Positions 17,628 to 26,699 are shown, counted from the first letter of the stretch. The stretch is 64,000 bases of DNA from CAZXYS01 sp964645005 (GCA_964645005.1 CAZXYS010000005.1:62001-126000), one strand, 5' to 3'. A program made the numbers and translations. Notes: generated from the letters alone by a model not told the origin.

Positions 17628-18739
17628 ATTTAATAAAAGACCAAACATCCGCGAAAATATTCATTGGAAAACGTTTTCCGAGAACAAGAAAAAAATTCGG
17701 AAGCATTGTCATTATTATAATGCTGTTCCTGCTATTTCTCGCCACAGTTCCATTCAAAATATATCCTCAATCCTACGGCGGCGGCTATTCGGAAGCATAC
17801 CTGCTGCGAGACGTAGGCGCCCGCCCAATTGCTATGAGCGGCGCTTACACAGCAGTTGTCAACGAGCCGTCAGCGATTTTCTACAATCCTGCCGGGCTCG
17901 GCTTTCTTGTCGATACGCCGATGGTGATGACCTCCTACTCATTCCTGGAATTTGGCAGGACGCACTCCGCCCTTGCATGGGGACAGTCGATATTGAAAAA
18001 TCTCGGCGTTGGCGTCGGGATCAACAGCTTCACATCCGGCTCATTCGAAGGGCGCGATATAATGGGCAATCCACTCGGCACTATGACTGACTGGTCATAC
18101 TCCATTGTTGGCGGCGCATCTTACAGGATAGAATACGCCAGCATGGGCATCGCCGCAAAATATCTTACGAACAATCTTACCGGCTCTGACATTCAGGCAA
18201 ACGGCTATTCTGTTGATATGGGCATGAAATTCAACATTGTCGATCTATTCTCTTTCGGCGTAGCAATGCAGAATGTTTCCGGCAAGATGTTCTGGAACAC
18301 AAAAAATGAGGATAGGGAGAATATACCATATACCATTCGCAGCGGCGTCGCTATGGAATTCGGGCTCAACAATGAAGAATACACCACACGAACAAATATA
18401 ACCGGCGAACGGGAGCAGGTTGTCGTTCCGGCGACAAGATATGTCCTCGTAAGCATGGACTTTATGATGACGCAGTACGAGATAGCGCCAAAGCTTGTAT
18501 TAGGCGCGGAAGCCATCATTCACGAGATGTTCGGGCTTCGCGGCGGCATAGCGCTATACGGCGAAAAGCTGGGCAAGCCGCAGCCCCTGCCTATGAACAT
18601 CTGGGGCGGCGGCGTAACCATCCGCCCGGAACTCGAAGGACTTCCCTTCCAGACTCACATCGATTACAGCATTTCTTCGGATTACATTTCCACCAGCGGA
18701 ATTTCGCATAATCTATCACTTATGCTATATTTTGATTGA
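17624..18739 (+). CDS. PorV/PorQ-family outer-membrane protein
   Basis: 371 residues: signal region with a hydrophobic stretch at about 27-42, then a FadL-like beta-barrel with the family hallmark ARPIAMSGAYTAVVNEPSAIFYNPAGL near the N-terminus of the mature protein. PorV-type proteins are outer-membrane components of the type IX secretion system that bring substrates from the translocon to the attachment complex. Coupling to a small T9SS-tailed protein and the degenerate kinase cluster supports a secretion role; assignment to PorV rather than another family member is uncertain. Confidence 0.8.
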   Translation: MNLIKDQTSAKIFIGKRFPRTRKKFGSIVIIIMLFLLFLATVPFKIYPQSYGGGYSEAYLLRDVGARPIAMSGAYTAVVNEPSAIFYNPAGLGFLVDTPMVMTSYSFLEFGRTHSALAWGQSILKNLGVGVGINSFTSGSFEGRDIMGNPLGTMTDWSYSIVGGASYRIEYASMGIAAKYLTNNLTGSDIQANGYSVDMGMKFNIVDLFSFGVAMQNVSGKMFWNTKNEDRENIPYTIRSGVAMEFGLNNEEYTTRTNITGEREQVVVPATRYVLVSMDFMMTQYEIAPKLVLGAEAIIHEMFGLRGGIALYGEKLGKPQPLPMNIWGGGVTIRPELEGLPFQTHIDYSISSDYISTSGISHNLSLMLYFD

Positions 18740-19187
18740 GCAAAAAAAACTCGCCAAATCTCTTTCTAAGATATCCATAAGTATGTATAAAAACCATTCC
18801 GGCGAATCTCTTTAGATCACGTTTCAGCGGAGCAGGAATCTAAAATTCCCCTGATTGAGGCGGGGTGGAATCTTCATTCGTAATTCATCATTCGTAATTC
18901 GTAATTGAATCCCCCCCCCTCCGGTACTTTTACTTACAAAGTTGGACTTTGCCTTTAAAAAACTTACTCATGCCGAAAAAAAATTCCGCAACTTTTTTCT
19001 TACTTATGTGTTATTTTTTATAGGAAAAGAGAAAATCCTAAATTTCCAGAGTAAAAATAAGGAAAGATGCTCCTAATTCCTTATTTTTGTAAAAACTAAA
19101 AAATTATTTTTCACCAGAAAAGGAGCACCTTTCCAATAACAGAAAATAAGAAAAAAAATGAAGAAATCACAGAAATAAAAACTAATT
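18740..19187. other. Intergenic region with repeats and nested hairpins
   Basis: 448 bp without a gene between convergent genes. It contains a copy of a dispersed repeat (CTTTAGATCACG...GCAGGAATCT, about 18809-18842), three ATTCGTAATTC units near 18874-18905, a run of nine C, and a cluster of hairpins at 19021-19134 that include two mutually exclusive stems. Confidence 0.6.
19053..19134. repeat. Nested, mutually exclusive inverted repeats
   Basis: A perfect 12-bp inverted repeat AAAAATAAGGAA (19053-19064) / TTCCTTATTTTT (19077-19088) overlaps the left arm of a second one, GGAAAGATGCTCCT (19061-19074) / AGGAGCACCTTTCC (19121-19134, one mismatch). The two stems cannot form together. A smaller TAGGA/TCCTA hairpin sits just upstream at 19021-19040. 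Confidence 0.65.
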
Positions 19188-20579
19188 TTAATGCAGGTGA
19201 ATTAACAAAAGGGTGCATACTCGGCTGGCTGCGTCCGGGGAATACTCATACCAGTAATAATTGCCCTGAATTTTTGAAGCAGACATTTTCAATGATCCCT
19301 TCTCAGACGAAAAAACTGCTGATAAGATTAGTATATCAGTATTTATATTATTGATCTCATCCCATATCCTGTCTGCCGGTGTACCAGCAACAATTCGGCT
19401 GGCACCTAAAGCAGGATCATTCCACCAATCATTAAAATTATGGTTCATATCCGTAATTGTTGATGGTGATTTTGTGTTGCCAAAAGAGGGATGCTGTCCA
19501 ATTGATGGTATCCCGTCTCCACTTAGCTTTACATGAGCATAAAATTCATGCATATAGATAAATAACAGAGACTTAAATCTATGGACTTCTAATGAACCTA
19601 TATCCGAAGATTTTTTAATATTATCAGTATTAATACCTCTAAATATAAATTCTTTGAAACTAAGAAAGTCCTCATAAATTGATATTAATTGGTTCTTTGA
19701 AGCAGGTTTTTGCAAATTCAATCCGTCGAAATTAACAAATTTAATTTCATCTGGCGGTGTAGTAATCTTTTTCAAATCAAATAATCCTAACTTTGCACCA
19801 ACAATACCATTTTTAATACTAACATCGGAAGAATTATTTAAAGGTGCAGAAGTCCAACCACGAGTAGCTTTTTTTATTTTGGTAAAAGATAAGTAAGAAT
19901 CATAATATGAAGAAATATATACATCAAAATCTCTATAGTTTGGTGAACTTGGCTCATTATACAATTCATTTAATTGTTTGCCATAGGAAGTATACAACGA
20001 TGCTTTATGAATTGCTTTCAAAATAGGAATATTCGCCAAGAATATATCTTCATCGCCAATATCCTTGAATATTACCGGATTATTTGCCAACCCGGCATAA
20101 GGTGATAAAAACGGATATTTTGTAGATAGAGGGTCTCTACTTAACCAGCGCCCTACCCGGGGATCATAGAAGCGAGCGCCATAATCATAGCTATTTCCGG
20201 TTCCTGTATTTTGTCCGCTTATCATACTCTTATTTTCCTTCACCTCGTTATCCATTTCCATGCCGTTGAAGCCGCAACGGTGGCTGCTGCTCTGCCAGTG
20301 GCGACCGGGCTGCAGCATGCCGAACGGATAATAATCGTTTACCGCAAGGACATCCGCCTTGAAGCCGTTATAAGCCTGCGCGTCCGGCTGCTTGATGTCG
20401 CTTATCAGCAGCCGCACATTGCCGAGATGGTCTTTTATCTCGTAGCTCTTTTCTCCTATTACACGATTGAATGTCGTCGGTCGTGTAATGAAGTCCTCGG
20501 AATAGGCGAGGTCTTCGGCGGGGGTGATAGGGGTTCCTCTGTTATAACAACCAACGGAACAGTAAAACCCCAACTCCAT
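19188..20579 (-). CDS. Orphan Rhs-core tip with C-terminal HExxxH domain
   Basis: 463 residues. Residues 45-177 are the end of an Rhs repeat protein: KDHLGNVRLLISD, the conserved DYGARFYDPRVGRWLSRDPL core (132-151) and the cut-site-like tail YAGLANNPVIFKD. Residues 180-463 form a variable C-terminal domain, as in polymorphic toxins, with HEFYAH (344-349), a possible zinc metallopeptidase motif. The thousands of residues normally preceding the core are missing; an in-frame stop lies directly upstream of the ATG. It may be a decayed Rhs gene or a displaced C-terminal tip kept for recombination. No immunity gene was recognised. Confidence 0.75.
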   Translation of the reverse strand: MELGFYCSVGCYNRGTPITPAEDLAYSEDFITRPTTFNRVIGEKSYEIKDHLGNVRLLISDIKQPDAQAYNGFKADVLAVNDYYPFGMLQPGRHWQSSSHRCGFNGMEMDNEVKENKSMISGQNTGTGNSYDYGARFYDPRVGRWLSRDPLSTKYPFLSPYAGLANNPVIFKDIGDEDIFLANIPILKAIHKASLYTSYGKQLNELYNEPSSPNYRDFDVYISSYYDSYLSFTKIKKATRGWTSAPLNNSSDVSIKNGIVGAKLGLFDLKKITTPPDEIKFVNFDGLNLQKPASKNQLISIYEDFLSFKEFIFRGINTDNIKKSSDIGSLEVHRFKSLLFIYMHEFYAHVKLSGDGIPSIGQHPSFGNTKSPSTITDMNHNFNDWWNDPALGASRIVAGTPADRIWDEINNINTDILILSAVFSSEKGSLKMSASKIQGNYYWYEYSPDAASRVCTLLLIHLH

Positions 20580-20699
20580 TTACGCACGGTCAACCTGCGC
20601 AGCCTGTAACCCTAACCCTTAGCCGTTAACCTCTCTCCAAAATCGACCAACTCAACTATCAACCACCTCTCAAAAATATATCCCCCCAGACAAACGAGC

Positions 20700-22811
20700 C
20701 TACTGATGCTGCACCATCTTATCGCGCGAGATCTTTATCTCGTTGAGGAAATACTCCTGCGCGTTGAAGAGCTTTTCGCCGTCCTGGGGCGTTAAGCGCT
20801 CGTAGTCGCCGTCCGAGCGCAGGCGCCAGGACTTGGTGTTGTCCTGCCAGTACAGGTTCAGGATTTCCCACAGGCGGTTACGGACGCGCTGGTCATAAAC
20901 GGGGAATGTCAACTCGACCCGCTTGTGCAAGTTGCGCGACATCCAGTCCGCGCTCGAGAGGAAAAACTCATCGTCCCCTCCATTCTTGAAGTAAAATATC
21001 CGGCTGTGCTCGAGGAACCTGCCCAGAACGCTCCGCACCTCGATATTATCGCTTACGCCGGGGATGCCCGGTCGCAGGCAGCAAATGCCGCGCACAAGCA
21101 GCATGATTTTCACGCCCTTTTGCGAAGCTTTGTAAAGTTCAGGAATAAGGCGCCTGTGCACGAGAGAATTCATCTTCGCAAAAATCAGTCCCGGATTTTC
21201 AGGTGTATGATTTTCGGCTTCCCTCCTTATCTTATCGACGAGTCCCTGGTACAGCCCGACCGGCGCCACGATCAAATGTTTGTAGTCCTTGTAATGGGAA
21301 TAACCCGTCAGATAGTTGAACAGGTGCATCGCATCATAGCCGAAATCCTTCCTGCTCGTGAAGAAGCCGATGTCTGTGTAGAGCCGCGCCGTCACTTGGT
21401 TATAGTTCCCGGTAGCCATGTGCAGGTATGTGCGCATCTCGTCGTATTCCTTGCGCACGACCATGCATATCTTGCAGTGGGTCTTCAATCCGAGGATGCC
21501 GTAAATGACATGCACGCCCGTCTGCTCGAGCTCTTTCGCCCAAATGATATTGTTCTCCTCATCGAAGCGGGCTTTCAGCTCGACGAAAGCCGTTACATCC
21601 TTACCATTCTCCGCTGCCTGCTTCAATGCCGCTACCACAGGCGAATTCAGTCCGGTCCGGTAAAGCGTGATCTTAATAGCAAGAACATCCGGATCATCCG
21701 CAGCTTCCCTTATGAAGCGCAGCGTACTGTTCGTAAACGAATCGAACGGATGATGCATCATCAGGTCATTATTCCTGATTACGTCAAAAACATTGGAACT
21801 CGATTGCAATTCCGGCAGTACACGTGTGGCAAACGGTTTATCGCGGAGATGCCTTATTTCAATTTTTGCCAATTCGGCAAAGTCGGGCATCCCCAAAGGT
21901 CTGTTATGGATATACAGGTCAATATCATCCACATCGAGTGAGCTTTGCAGCATCTTTACGAGATAATCCGGCATTTTCGAGCTAACCTCCAACCGGACTG
22001 CCGCCGTGCCCCAGCGGCGCTGCTTTATGTGCTCGGCGATCTCGAACATCAGGTCTTCCGCTTCGTCTTCCGCGATTTCCTGGTCGCAGTCGCGTGTAAC
22101 TCGGAAAGTGTTCGAATCCTCAATTTCCAGTCCCGGAAAAAGAGTATCCGCAAAAGCCTTGATAACCTGCTCCAGAAGGACAAAATGATGCCCGTTCTTT
22201 CTCGGCAGCTTTACAAAACGCGATAATTTTATAGGAAGCTGAAGGAAGGCGATTTTATTCGTTTCACCTTCTTCTTCCTGATCTCTAAGAACAAATGCAA
22301 CATTCAAGCGTCGATTTATAATCCTCGGGAAGGGATGCGCCGGATCGAGACTCAGCGGTGTCAGCACCGGCAGCACCAATTTATCGAAATAATCTTTGAG
22401 GTATTCCTTATCTTTTTTGGTAAGATTTTCGTAATGGTGAATAATAATTTTTTCTTTTTCCAGCGCAGGTAGTATGTCTTTGTATAAGATTTCCTGCTGC
22501 CTTTTATAAAGCGGCGTCAGTCGCTTTCTTATTTCCACTAATTGTTCCGACGGGGTCATTCCGTCATAAGACAGCTCTACGACGCCGGCTGAGATCTGTC
22601 TTTTCAAACCGGCTACCCTGACCATGAAGAATTCATCGAGATTGGAACTGAATATGGAAACAAACTTCAATCTCTCCAACAAAGGATGCGATTTATCTTC
22701 CGCCTCTATCAACACTCGCTTATTGAATTCTATAAAGCTGAGTTCCCTGTTGAAATAGAATTCCGGCGAGCGCAGGTCTTTTGTTTCGTTATTTACAATA
22801 TCCGGTTCCAT
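20700..22811 (-). CDS. ppk1: Polyphosphate kinase 1
   Basis: 703 residues, the normal length for PPK1, which reversibly makes polyphosphate from ATP at the cytoplasmic membrane. The N-terminal family signature YFNRELSFIEFNKRVL and SSNLDEFFMVRVAGL are intact, as are the phospholipase-D-like catalytic segments: YLHMATGNYNQVTARLYTD with the phosphorylated histidine, and LLVRGICCLRPGIPG in the C-terminal domain. It stands alone, with a divergent folate operon upstream. Role: phosphate and energy storage, stress response. Confidence 0.96.
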   Translation of the reverse strand: MEPDIVNNETKDLRSPEFYFNRELSFIEFNKRVLIEAEDKSHPLLERLKFVSIFSSNLDEFFMVRVAGLKRQISAGVVELSYDGMTPSEQLVEIRKRLTPLYKRQQEILYKDILPALEKEKIIIHHYENLTKKDKEYLKDYFDKLVLPVLTPLSLDPAHPFPRIINRRLNVAFVLRDQEEEGETNKIAFLQLPIKLSRFVKLPRKNGHHFVLLEQVIKAFADTLFPGLEIEDSNTFRVTRDCDQEIAEDEAEDLMFEIAEHIKQRRWGTAAVRLEVSSKMPDYLVKMLQSSLDVDDIDLYIHNRPLGMPDFAELAKIEIRHLRDKPFATRVLPELQSSSNVFDVIRNNDLMMHHPFDSFTNSTLRFIREAADDPDVLAIKITLYRTGLNSPVVAALKQAAENGKDVTAFVELKARFDEENNIIWAKELEQTGVHVIYGILGLKTHCKICMVVRKEYDEMRTYLHMATGNYNQVTARLYTDIGFFTSRKDFGYDAMHLFNYLTGYSHYKDYKHLIVAPVGLYQGLVDKIRREAENHTPENPGLIFAKMNSLVHRRLIPELYKASQKGVKIMLLVRGICCLRPGIPGVSDNIEVRSVLGRFLEHSRIFYFKNGGDDEFFLSSADWMSRNLHKRVELTFPVYDQRVRNRLWEILNLYWQDNTKSWRLRSDGDYERLTPQDGEKLFNAQEYFLNEIKISRDKMVQHQ

Positions 22812-23120
22812 GTTTTCCTTTTTATCTTTTTAATTTTATATATAAGTAAATGTTTTGAATATTACAAATAAATTTTATCATTTTTTGTGCCAGAATAAAA
22901 TATCATTTTGACACTGTCCGGCAATAAGATATAATTTGTATGTGCAAAGCCGTAAGCAATGTTCTGGCTGTTAAACTTATTTATTAAATTTCAACGAAAT
23001 AAATTAAAAAAATTGCCTGCCATTTATTAAATTTGTTGTTCATGAATTTTCGGATTGAGATAATATTGAAAATTAATTTTTTACTCGATCCGTTGAAATT
23101 TAAGTTCTAAGGCATGTGAC
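22812..23120 (+). promoter_or_regulatory. folB-folK promoter and structured leader
   Basis: A near-perfect sigma70-type promoter, TTGACA (22908-22913), 16-bp spacer, TATAAT (22930-22935), points to folB and predicts a leader of about 180 nt. A perfect 13-bp inverted repeat, TTAAATTTCAACG (22984-22996) and CGTTGAAATTTAA (23091-23103), encloses 94 nt and ends a few bases before the folB ribosome binding site (AAGG). A second TTAAATTT (23027-23034) could compete for the right arm, and AATTTTC/GAAAATT can pair inside. The 22812-22907 part shows nothing else. Confidence 0.55.
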
Positions 23121-23504
23121 ATGAAAGAGATATCTTTAGCAAAATTAACCATAGAAAACGCAGAGTTTTACGCTTATCATGGCGTACGCAGCGAAGAGAA
23201 AAAACTGGGGGGTAAATATCAGGTTGATCTCGATCTGTATTATGATTCCGTATCGGCAGCAATAAATGACAATATATCATACGCAGTAAATTATGAAGAA
23301 GCAGTTTTCTGCATCGCTGAAGTTATCAATAATGAGAGCTACAACCTGATAGAAACTATAGCTTCCGAAATCCTGAACGGCGTTATGGAAAAATTCAAAT
23401 CACTTAAAAAAGCTACGGTCAGGGTCAGGAAATTAAATGTACCAATGAGACGTGTTGTTGATCATATTGAAATTGAACAATCAATAAAAAGAAAAGATGT
23501 TTAG
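23121..23504 (+). CDS. folB: Dihydroneopterin aldolase
   Basis: 127 residues; converts 7,8-dihydroneopterin to 6-hydroxymethyl-dihydropterin in folate synthesis. Motifs: LTIENAEFYAYHGVRSEEKKLGG near the N-terminus, YAVNYEEAV, and the catalytic-lysine segment VRVRKLNVPM near residue 108. It overlaps folK by 8 bp, so the two consecutive pathway enzymes are co-translated. The long, potentially structured leader upstream suggests post-initiation control. Confidence 0.93.
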   Translation: MKEISLAKLTIENAEFYAYHGVRSEEKKLGGKYQVDLDLYYDSVSAAINDNISYAVNYEEAVFCIAEVINNESYNLIETIASEILNGVMEKFKSLKKATVRVRKLNVPMRRVVDHIEIEQSIKRKDV

Positions 23505-24021
23505 AGAAAACAAAGCATATAACGAAAATAAAGGTACTTTTGTATTGTTATCACTTGGGTCCAACCTTGATCAGCGTCGTATAATTATCGACCGCGCCAT
23601 AGAAAGATTGACCGAAATGGGAGTTATTTATCAGCCTAAGGTATCTTCTTATTACAAAACCGAACCGGTAGGTCATAAGGAACAACCTGATTTTATAAAC
23701 ATAGCTGCTTCCGGCTACACCGATTATCCTTTAAACGTACTCATCAATGAAATTAAGGACCTCGAAGAAAAGCTTGGCAGAGTTAAACGCAAACGCTGGC
23801 ACGAAAGAGAAATAGACATTGATATTATCCTTTACGGTAATAAAAAAGTAAACTCCGACGATCTGCAGGTTCCCCACCCTAGAATGCATAAACGCAGATT
23901 CGTTCTCCTTCCCGCTGCGGAAATAGCAGGCGAGCGTATTCACCCTGATTTTAGAATGACCATTAACGAACTGCTCGGTGCGTGCAGGGATGATTCAGAA
24001 GTGGAGATAATGAAAAATTAA
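23497..24021 (+). CDS. folK: 2-amino-4-hydroxy-6-hydroxymethyldihydropteridine pyrophosphokinase
   Basis: 174 residues; transfers pyrophosphate from ATP to the pterin made by FolB. Family signatures are present: LLSLGSNLDQR at the N-terminus, TEPVGHKEQPDFINIAA, and KRWHEREIDIDIILYG followed by VPHPRMHKRRFVLLP, carrying the magnesium-binding Asp pair. Its start lies inside the end of folB. The downstream gene is convergent. Confidence 0.94.
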   Translation: MFRENKAYNENKGTFVLLSLGSNLDQRRIIIDRAIERLTEMGVIYQPKVSSYYKTEPVGHKEQPDFINIAASGYTDYPLNVLINEIKDLEEKLGRVKRKRWHEREIDIDIILYGNKKVNSDDLQVPHPRMHKRRFVLLPAAEIAGERIHPDFRMTINELLGACRDDSEVEIMKN

Positions 24022-24071
24022 TCCAAAAAAGGCATTTTTGCCAACGCCTTAAAGAAAAAAGAAAAATAAAT

Positions 24072-24767
24072 TTATTTGTAGAAAATAATGAATTCACCCT
24101 TAAATTTTGTCGTCTCAAGAGAATCCGAGGGCTCAAAGTCTGCCTCCAATATCCCCTTGATATAATCCCTTATAACATTGGAATCACTTGCCTCATCATA
24201 AAATTCGGAAAAAGTCTTTATTAGTTTAACATGTATTCGGGCGTCAAGTTCACTGAATGTTTTCTCTTGCTTAGTTTCCGTATTTCTGACAGTTATTGAC
24301 GACCAGCGCCCTTTATCCTGCTCACTGTCCAGAAAATGATCCGACGGATGCTTAGGAAACGGATTATTGTCCAAAACTACCGAATCCATAATTATTTCAA
24401 AAGAATATACCCGGTCTCTTCTATGTTCATATACAAACTCCGGCGACTTATTCACAAGCTTTATGTGAATCCATGCAACAGTGTTCGTACCGGAAGTATC
24501 AAGCATTACATCTTTTGTATAATGAGTATAATTCCATTTTTCATCCACGGTATCCTGGTAATTACCAGATACGTCATAAACGTAGTACTCTTTAAAATGA
24601 TATGCAACAGAATCAGCAGTAAATTTATTAACAATGGATGGTTTTATACCATCCGGATTCCGCTCTTTCAATGATTTCGAATATTGATCCAAACCTAATG
24701 AATCTTCGCATGAATTCAATAAAGCAAAGATCATTAACGAAGTTAAGATAATTAGTATATATCTCAT
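24072..24767 (-). CDS. Lipoprotein, third gene of the ECF sigma operon
   Basis: 231 residues; signal peptide ending in the lipobox LLNSC (cysteine 20). The mature part is beta-rich with no recognised domain. It lies 14 bp downstream of the fused anti-sigma gene and in the same orientation as the sigma factor, so it is probably an operon member and may sense or transmit the same envelope signal. Function unknown. Confidence 0.7.
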   Translation of the reverse strand: MRYILIILTSLMIFALLNSCEDSLGLDQYSKSLKERNPDGIKPSIVNKFTADSVAYHFKEYYVYDVSGNYQDTVDEKWNYTHYTKDVMLDTSGTNTVAWIHIKLVNKSPEFVYEHRRDRVYSFEIIMDSVVLDNNPFPKHPSDHFLDSEQDKGRWSSITVRNTETKQEKTFSELDARIHVKLIKTFSEFYDEASDSNVIRDYIKGILEADFEPSDSLETTKFKGEFIIFYK

Positions 24768-24781
24768 ATTATACCTTTTAA

Positions 24782-26047
24782 TTAGTCCAAATGTCCCATA
24801 TAATAGGTAATACCGTAGTGAACTCCTAATTTTTCAGTACTGAACCAATTGTTTTGGTGCATATATCTATAATGAGTATATTCACCGCCAAGCAAAAAAG
24901 AAACCTTATTTGTAGCTATTATTTTAGCCCCAATGAAACCTCTGCCAACTACGCCTCCTACATTTCCGCCCCCGGTTATTTGTCCTACCGGTTTTAGCCA
25001 TTCGATATTGAACAAATTCGGGGTCCATCTAACACCTAAACTCAGAGTCCAGAAATTAGGCTGCTGCTTGTATTCCCAGATATTTCCGAATTTATCCTTA
25101 CCGGTGAACTCCTGATAAAAGTTCTCCCTGCGGTATTCCATCGGTATTACAGAAAACGCATCCGATATATGAATAACACCCCCCACCGCTACATTATTGA
25201 AAGCTTGATAATTCCGTGGTGCTATCTCCGGTTCAGGGAAAGACCAAGGCTGAATGCCTCGCAGTTCAATAGACCAGTTAACTCCCGGATCAGTATCAAT
25301 TGTCGGATCATCCGTATCCGGGATTAGTTCAATGGCTCTAACAGGCTTTTCAACTTTAGCCATTAGCGGAACTTCCGGTAAAGTTGAAATCCGGGATGTT
25401 TTTAGCGATTGCATTGTTACGTGTTGATTTAGCGAAGAAGCCAGCTCATCAGATGTTCGACTGATTTCATCAAGCTTTGCATCCCTTCCGGATGATTCCG
25501 TAGATTTCTCTTTTAAATATACATACTTTACTTCCCTCACTGTATCTCTGATCACAGCCTGTTTATTTTCTCGGCTTGATACAAAAGGTACATCACCGCC
25601 GGCTCGCTTTTGATTATCCGAGCCATCTCGGTCTTTCGCTGTCATTGATTGAGAGGCTTTCTGCAGCCCCTCCGATTGAAACTCCTCAGTTCCGGGTTTT
25701 AGCAGCATAAACATCACAAATGCAGTCAGAGCCGCTGTCATCAGAGATGATAAAATTCCGCCCTTATTTTTACTTAAAAAATTGAATAATCCTTTCTTAC
25801 CTGCAGCACCACCTGTAACGGCTGCACTCTCAGGAATGAATCCCAATTTTGAATACAGCTTAACGGTAGACATTGGATCAGGCATGAATGCAGTTGAATC
25901 CGACTTAACAGCAGATTTTATAGCAACCTGATGTTTCAACTCGCTTCGAAGCTCTTCACTTGAAGACATCGACAGAAACAACTCTTCTTCCTGTGTGCTG
26001 TCGAGCGAGCCGTCAAGAAACTCTAATATTTGATCTTTATTCTCCAT
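24782..26047 (-). CDS. Anti-sigma-like membrane protein fused to a barrel-like domain
   Basis: 421 residues. N-terminal cytoplasmic part (1-95) begins MENKDQILEFLDGSLDSTQEEELF, the pattern of Bacteroidota anti-sigma factors, without a zinc-binding HCC motif. One transmembrane helix lies at about 97-117. A Ser/Lys-rich periplasmic linker (about 125-255) leads to a beta-rich C-terminal domain (about 258-421) with alternating aromatic strands (FWTLSLGVRW, VSFLLGGEYTHYRY, LGVHYGITYYMG) like small outer-membrane barrels. It is adjacent to an ECF sigma gene, which it probably restrains; the C-terminal domain may sense the envelope. Confidence 0.72.
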   Translation of the reverse strand: MENKDQILEFLDGSLDSTQEEELFLSMSSSEELRSELKHQVAIKSAVKSDSTAFMPDPMSTVKLYSKLGFIPESAAVTGGAAGKKGLFNFLSKNKGGILSSLMTAALTAFVMFMLLKPGTEEFQSEGLQKASQSMTAKDRDGSDNQKRAGGDVPFVSSRENKQAVIRDTVREVKYVYLKEKSTESSGRDAKLDEISRTSDELASSLNQHVTMQSLKTSRISTLPEVPLMAKVEKPVRAIELIPDTDDPTIDTDPGVNWSIELRGIQPWSFPEPEIAPRNYQAFNNVAVGGVIHISDAFSVIPMEYRRENFYQEFTGKDKFGNIWEYKQQPNFWTLSLGVRWTPNLFNIEWLKPVGQITGGGNVGGVVGRGFIGAKIIATNKVSFLLGGEYTHYRYMHQNNWFSTEKLGVHYGITYYMGHLD

Positions 26048-26098
26048 CTTTAACTCTTGATAATATTCTAAAAATTATTTCCATTCTTATTAATCAAT

Positions 26099-26662
26099 TT
26101 ATCCGTAAACATCATTCAAATACGATGAAAGCACTTTACGAATTTGTTGTTTGGCACGAAAATACCTGGATTTTGCATTTGCAAGTGAAATATTGCAAAT
26201 TTCCGCTATATCTCCGTAAGATACATCATTATATTCCCTCAAAATAAATACTTCTCTATATTTGAAATCAATAATGTCCAGAGCCATGTTTATCAATTCC
26301 AGAAGTTCCTTCCTCTCATATTTCCCATTCGGTTCTTCAAAGAAACTAATATTTTCTATTGGAACAGTCTGCCTGGTAACTCTTTTAGCATTGAGACATA
26401 AATTCCTTGCTATCTTTATAAGAAAACCGGGAACATTCGTAGCTTTATGGCTTAATTTAACATTTTTAAAAAATCTTAAAAAAGTATCCTGGAAAATATC
26501 CTGCGCCTTTTCCTGATCGCCCAGTACCTTCAGACAATAAGCATGGACCATTCCCGAATATCTGCGATATAACTCATTAAATGCCCTTTCGCTTTCAGAC
26601 TTATTACCCGAAAGCATTTCAATAAGTTTATTGTCAGAATATGAAGAGTACTTATTGCCCAT
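26099..26662 (-). CDS. ECF-type RNA polymerase sigma factor
   Basis: 187 residues with sigma region 2 (FNELYRRYSGMVHAYCLKVLGDQEKAQDIFQDTFLRFFKN) and region 4 (DIIDFKYREVFILREYNDVSYGDIAEICNISLANAKSRYFRAKQQIRKVL), typical of RpoE-like ECF sigmas. It is followed by its probable anti-sigma factor and a lipoprotein gene. Mirrored promoter-like motifs in the divergent upstream region suggest autoregulation and direct control of the opposite secreted-protein gene. Confidence 0.92.
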   Translation of the reverse strand: MGNKYSSYSDNKLIEMLSGNKSESERAFNELYRRYSGMVHAYCLKVLGDQEKAQDIFQDTFLRFFKNVKLSHKATNVPGFLIKIARNLCLNAKRVTRQTVPIENISFFEEPNGKYERKELLELINMALDIIDFKYREVFILREYNDVSYGDIAEICNISLANAKSRYFRAKQQIRKVLSSYLNDVYG

Positions 26663-26699
26663 TAAAAAATTTCTGTTTATATTTAACTTATTCTATTAA

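Noticed and set aside
20925..21941. 338-residue + strand reading frame
   Set aside because: It is antisense to ppk1, has no recognisable domain and arises from codon bias of the real gene.
22940..22987. Leader peptide of 15 codons upstream of folB
   Set aside because: The ATG coincides with the predicted transcription start and has no ribosome binding site.
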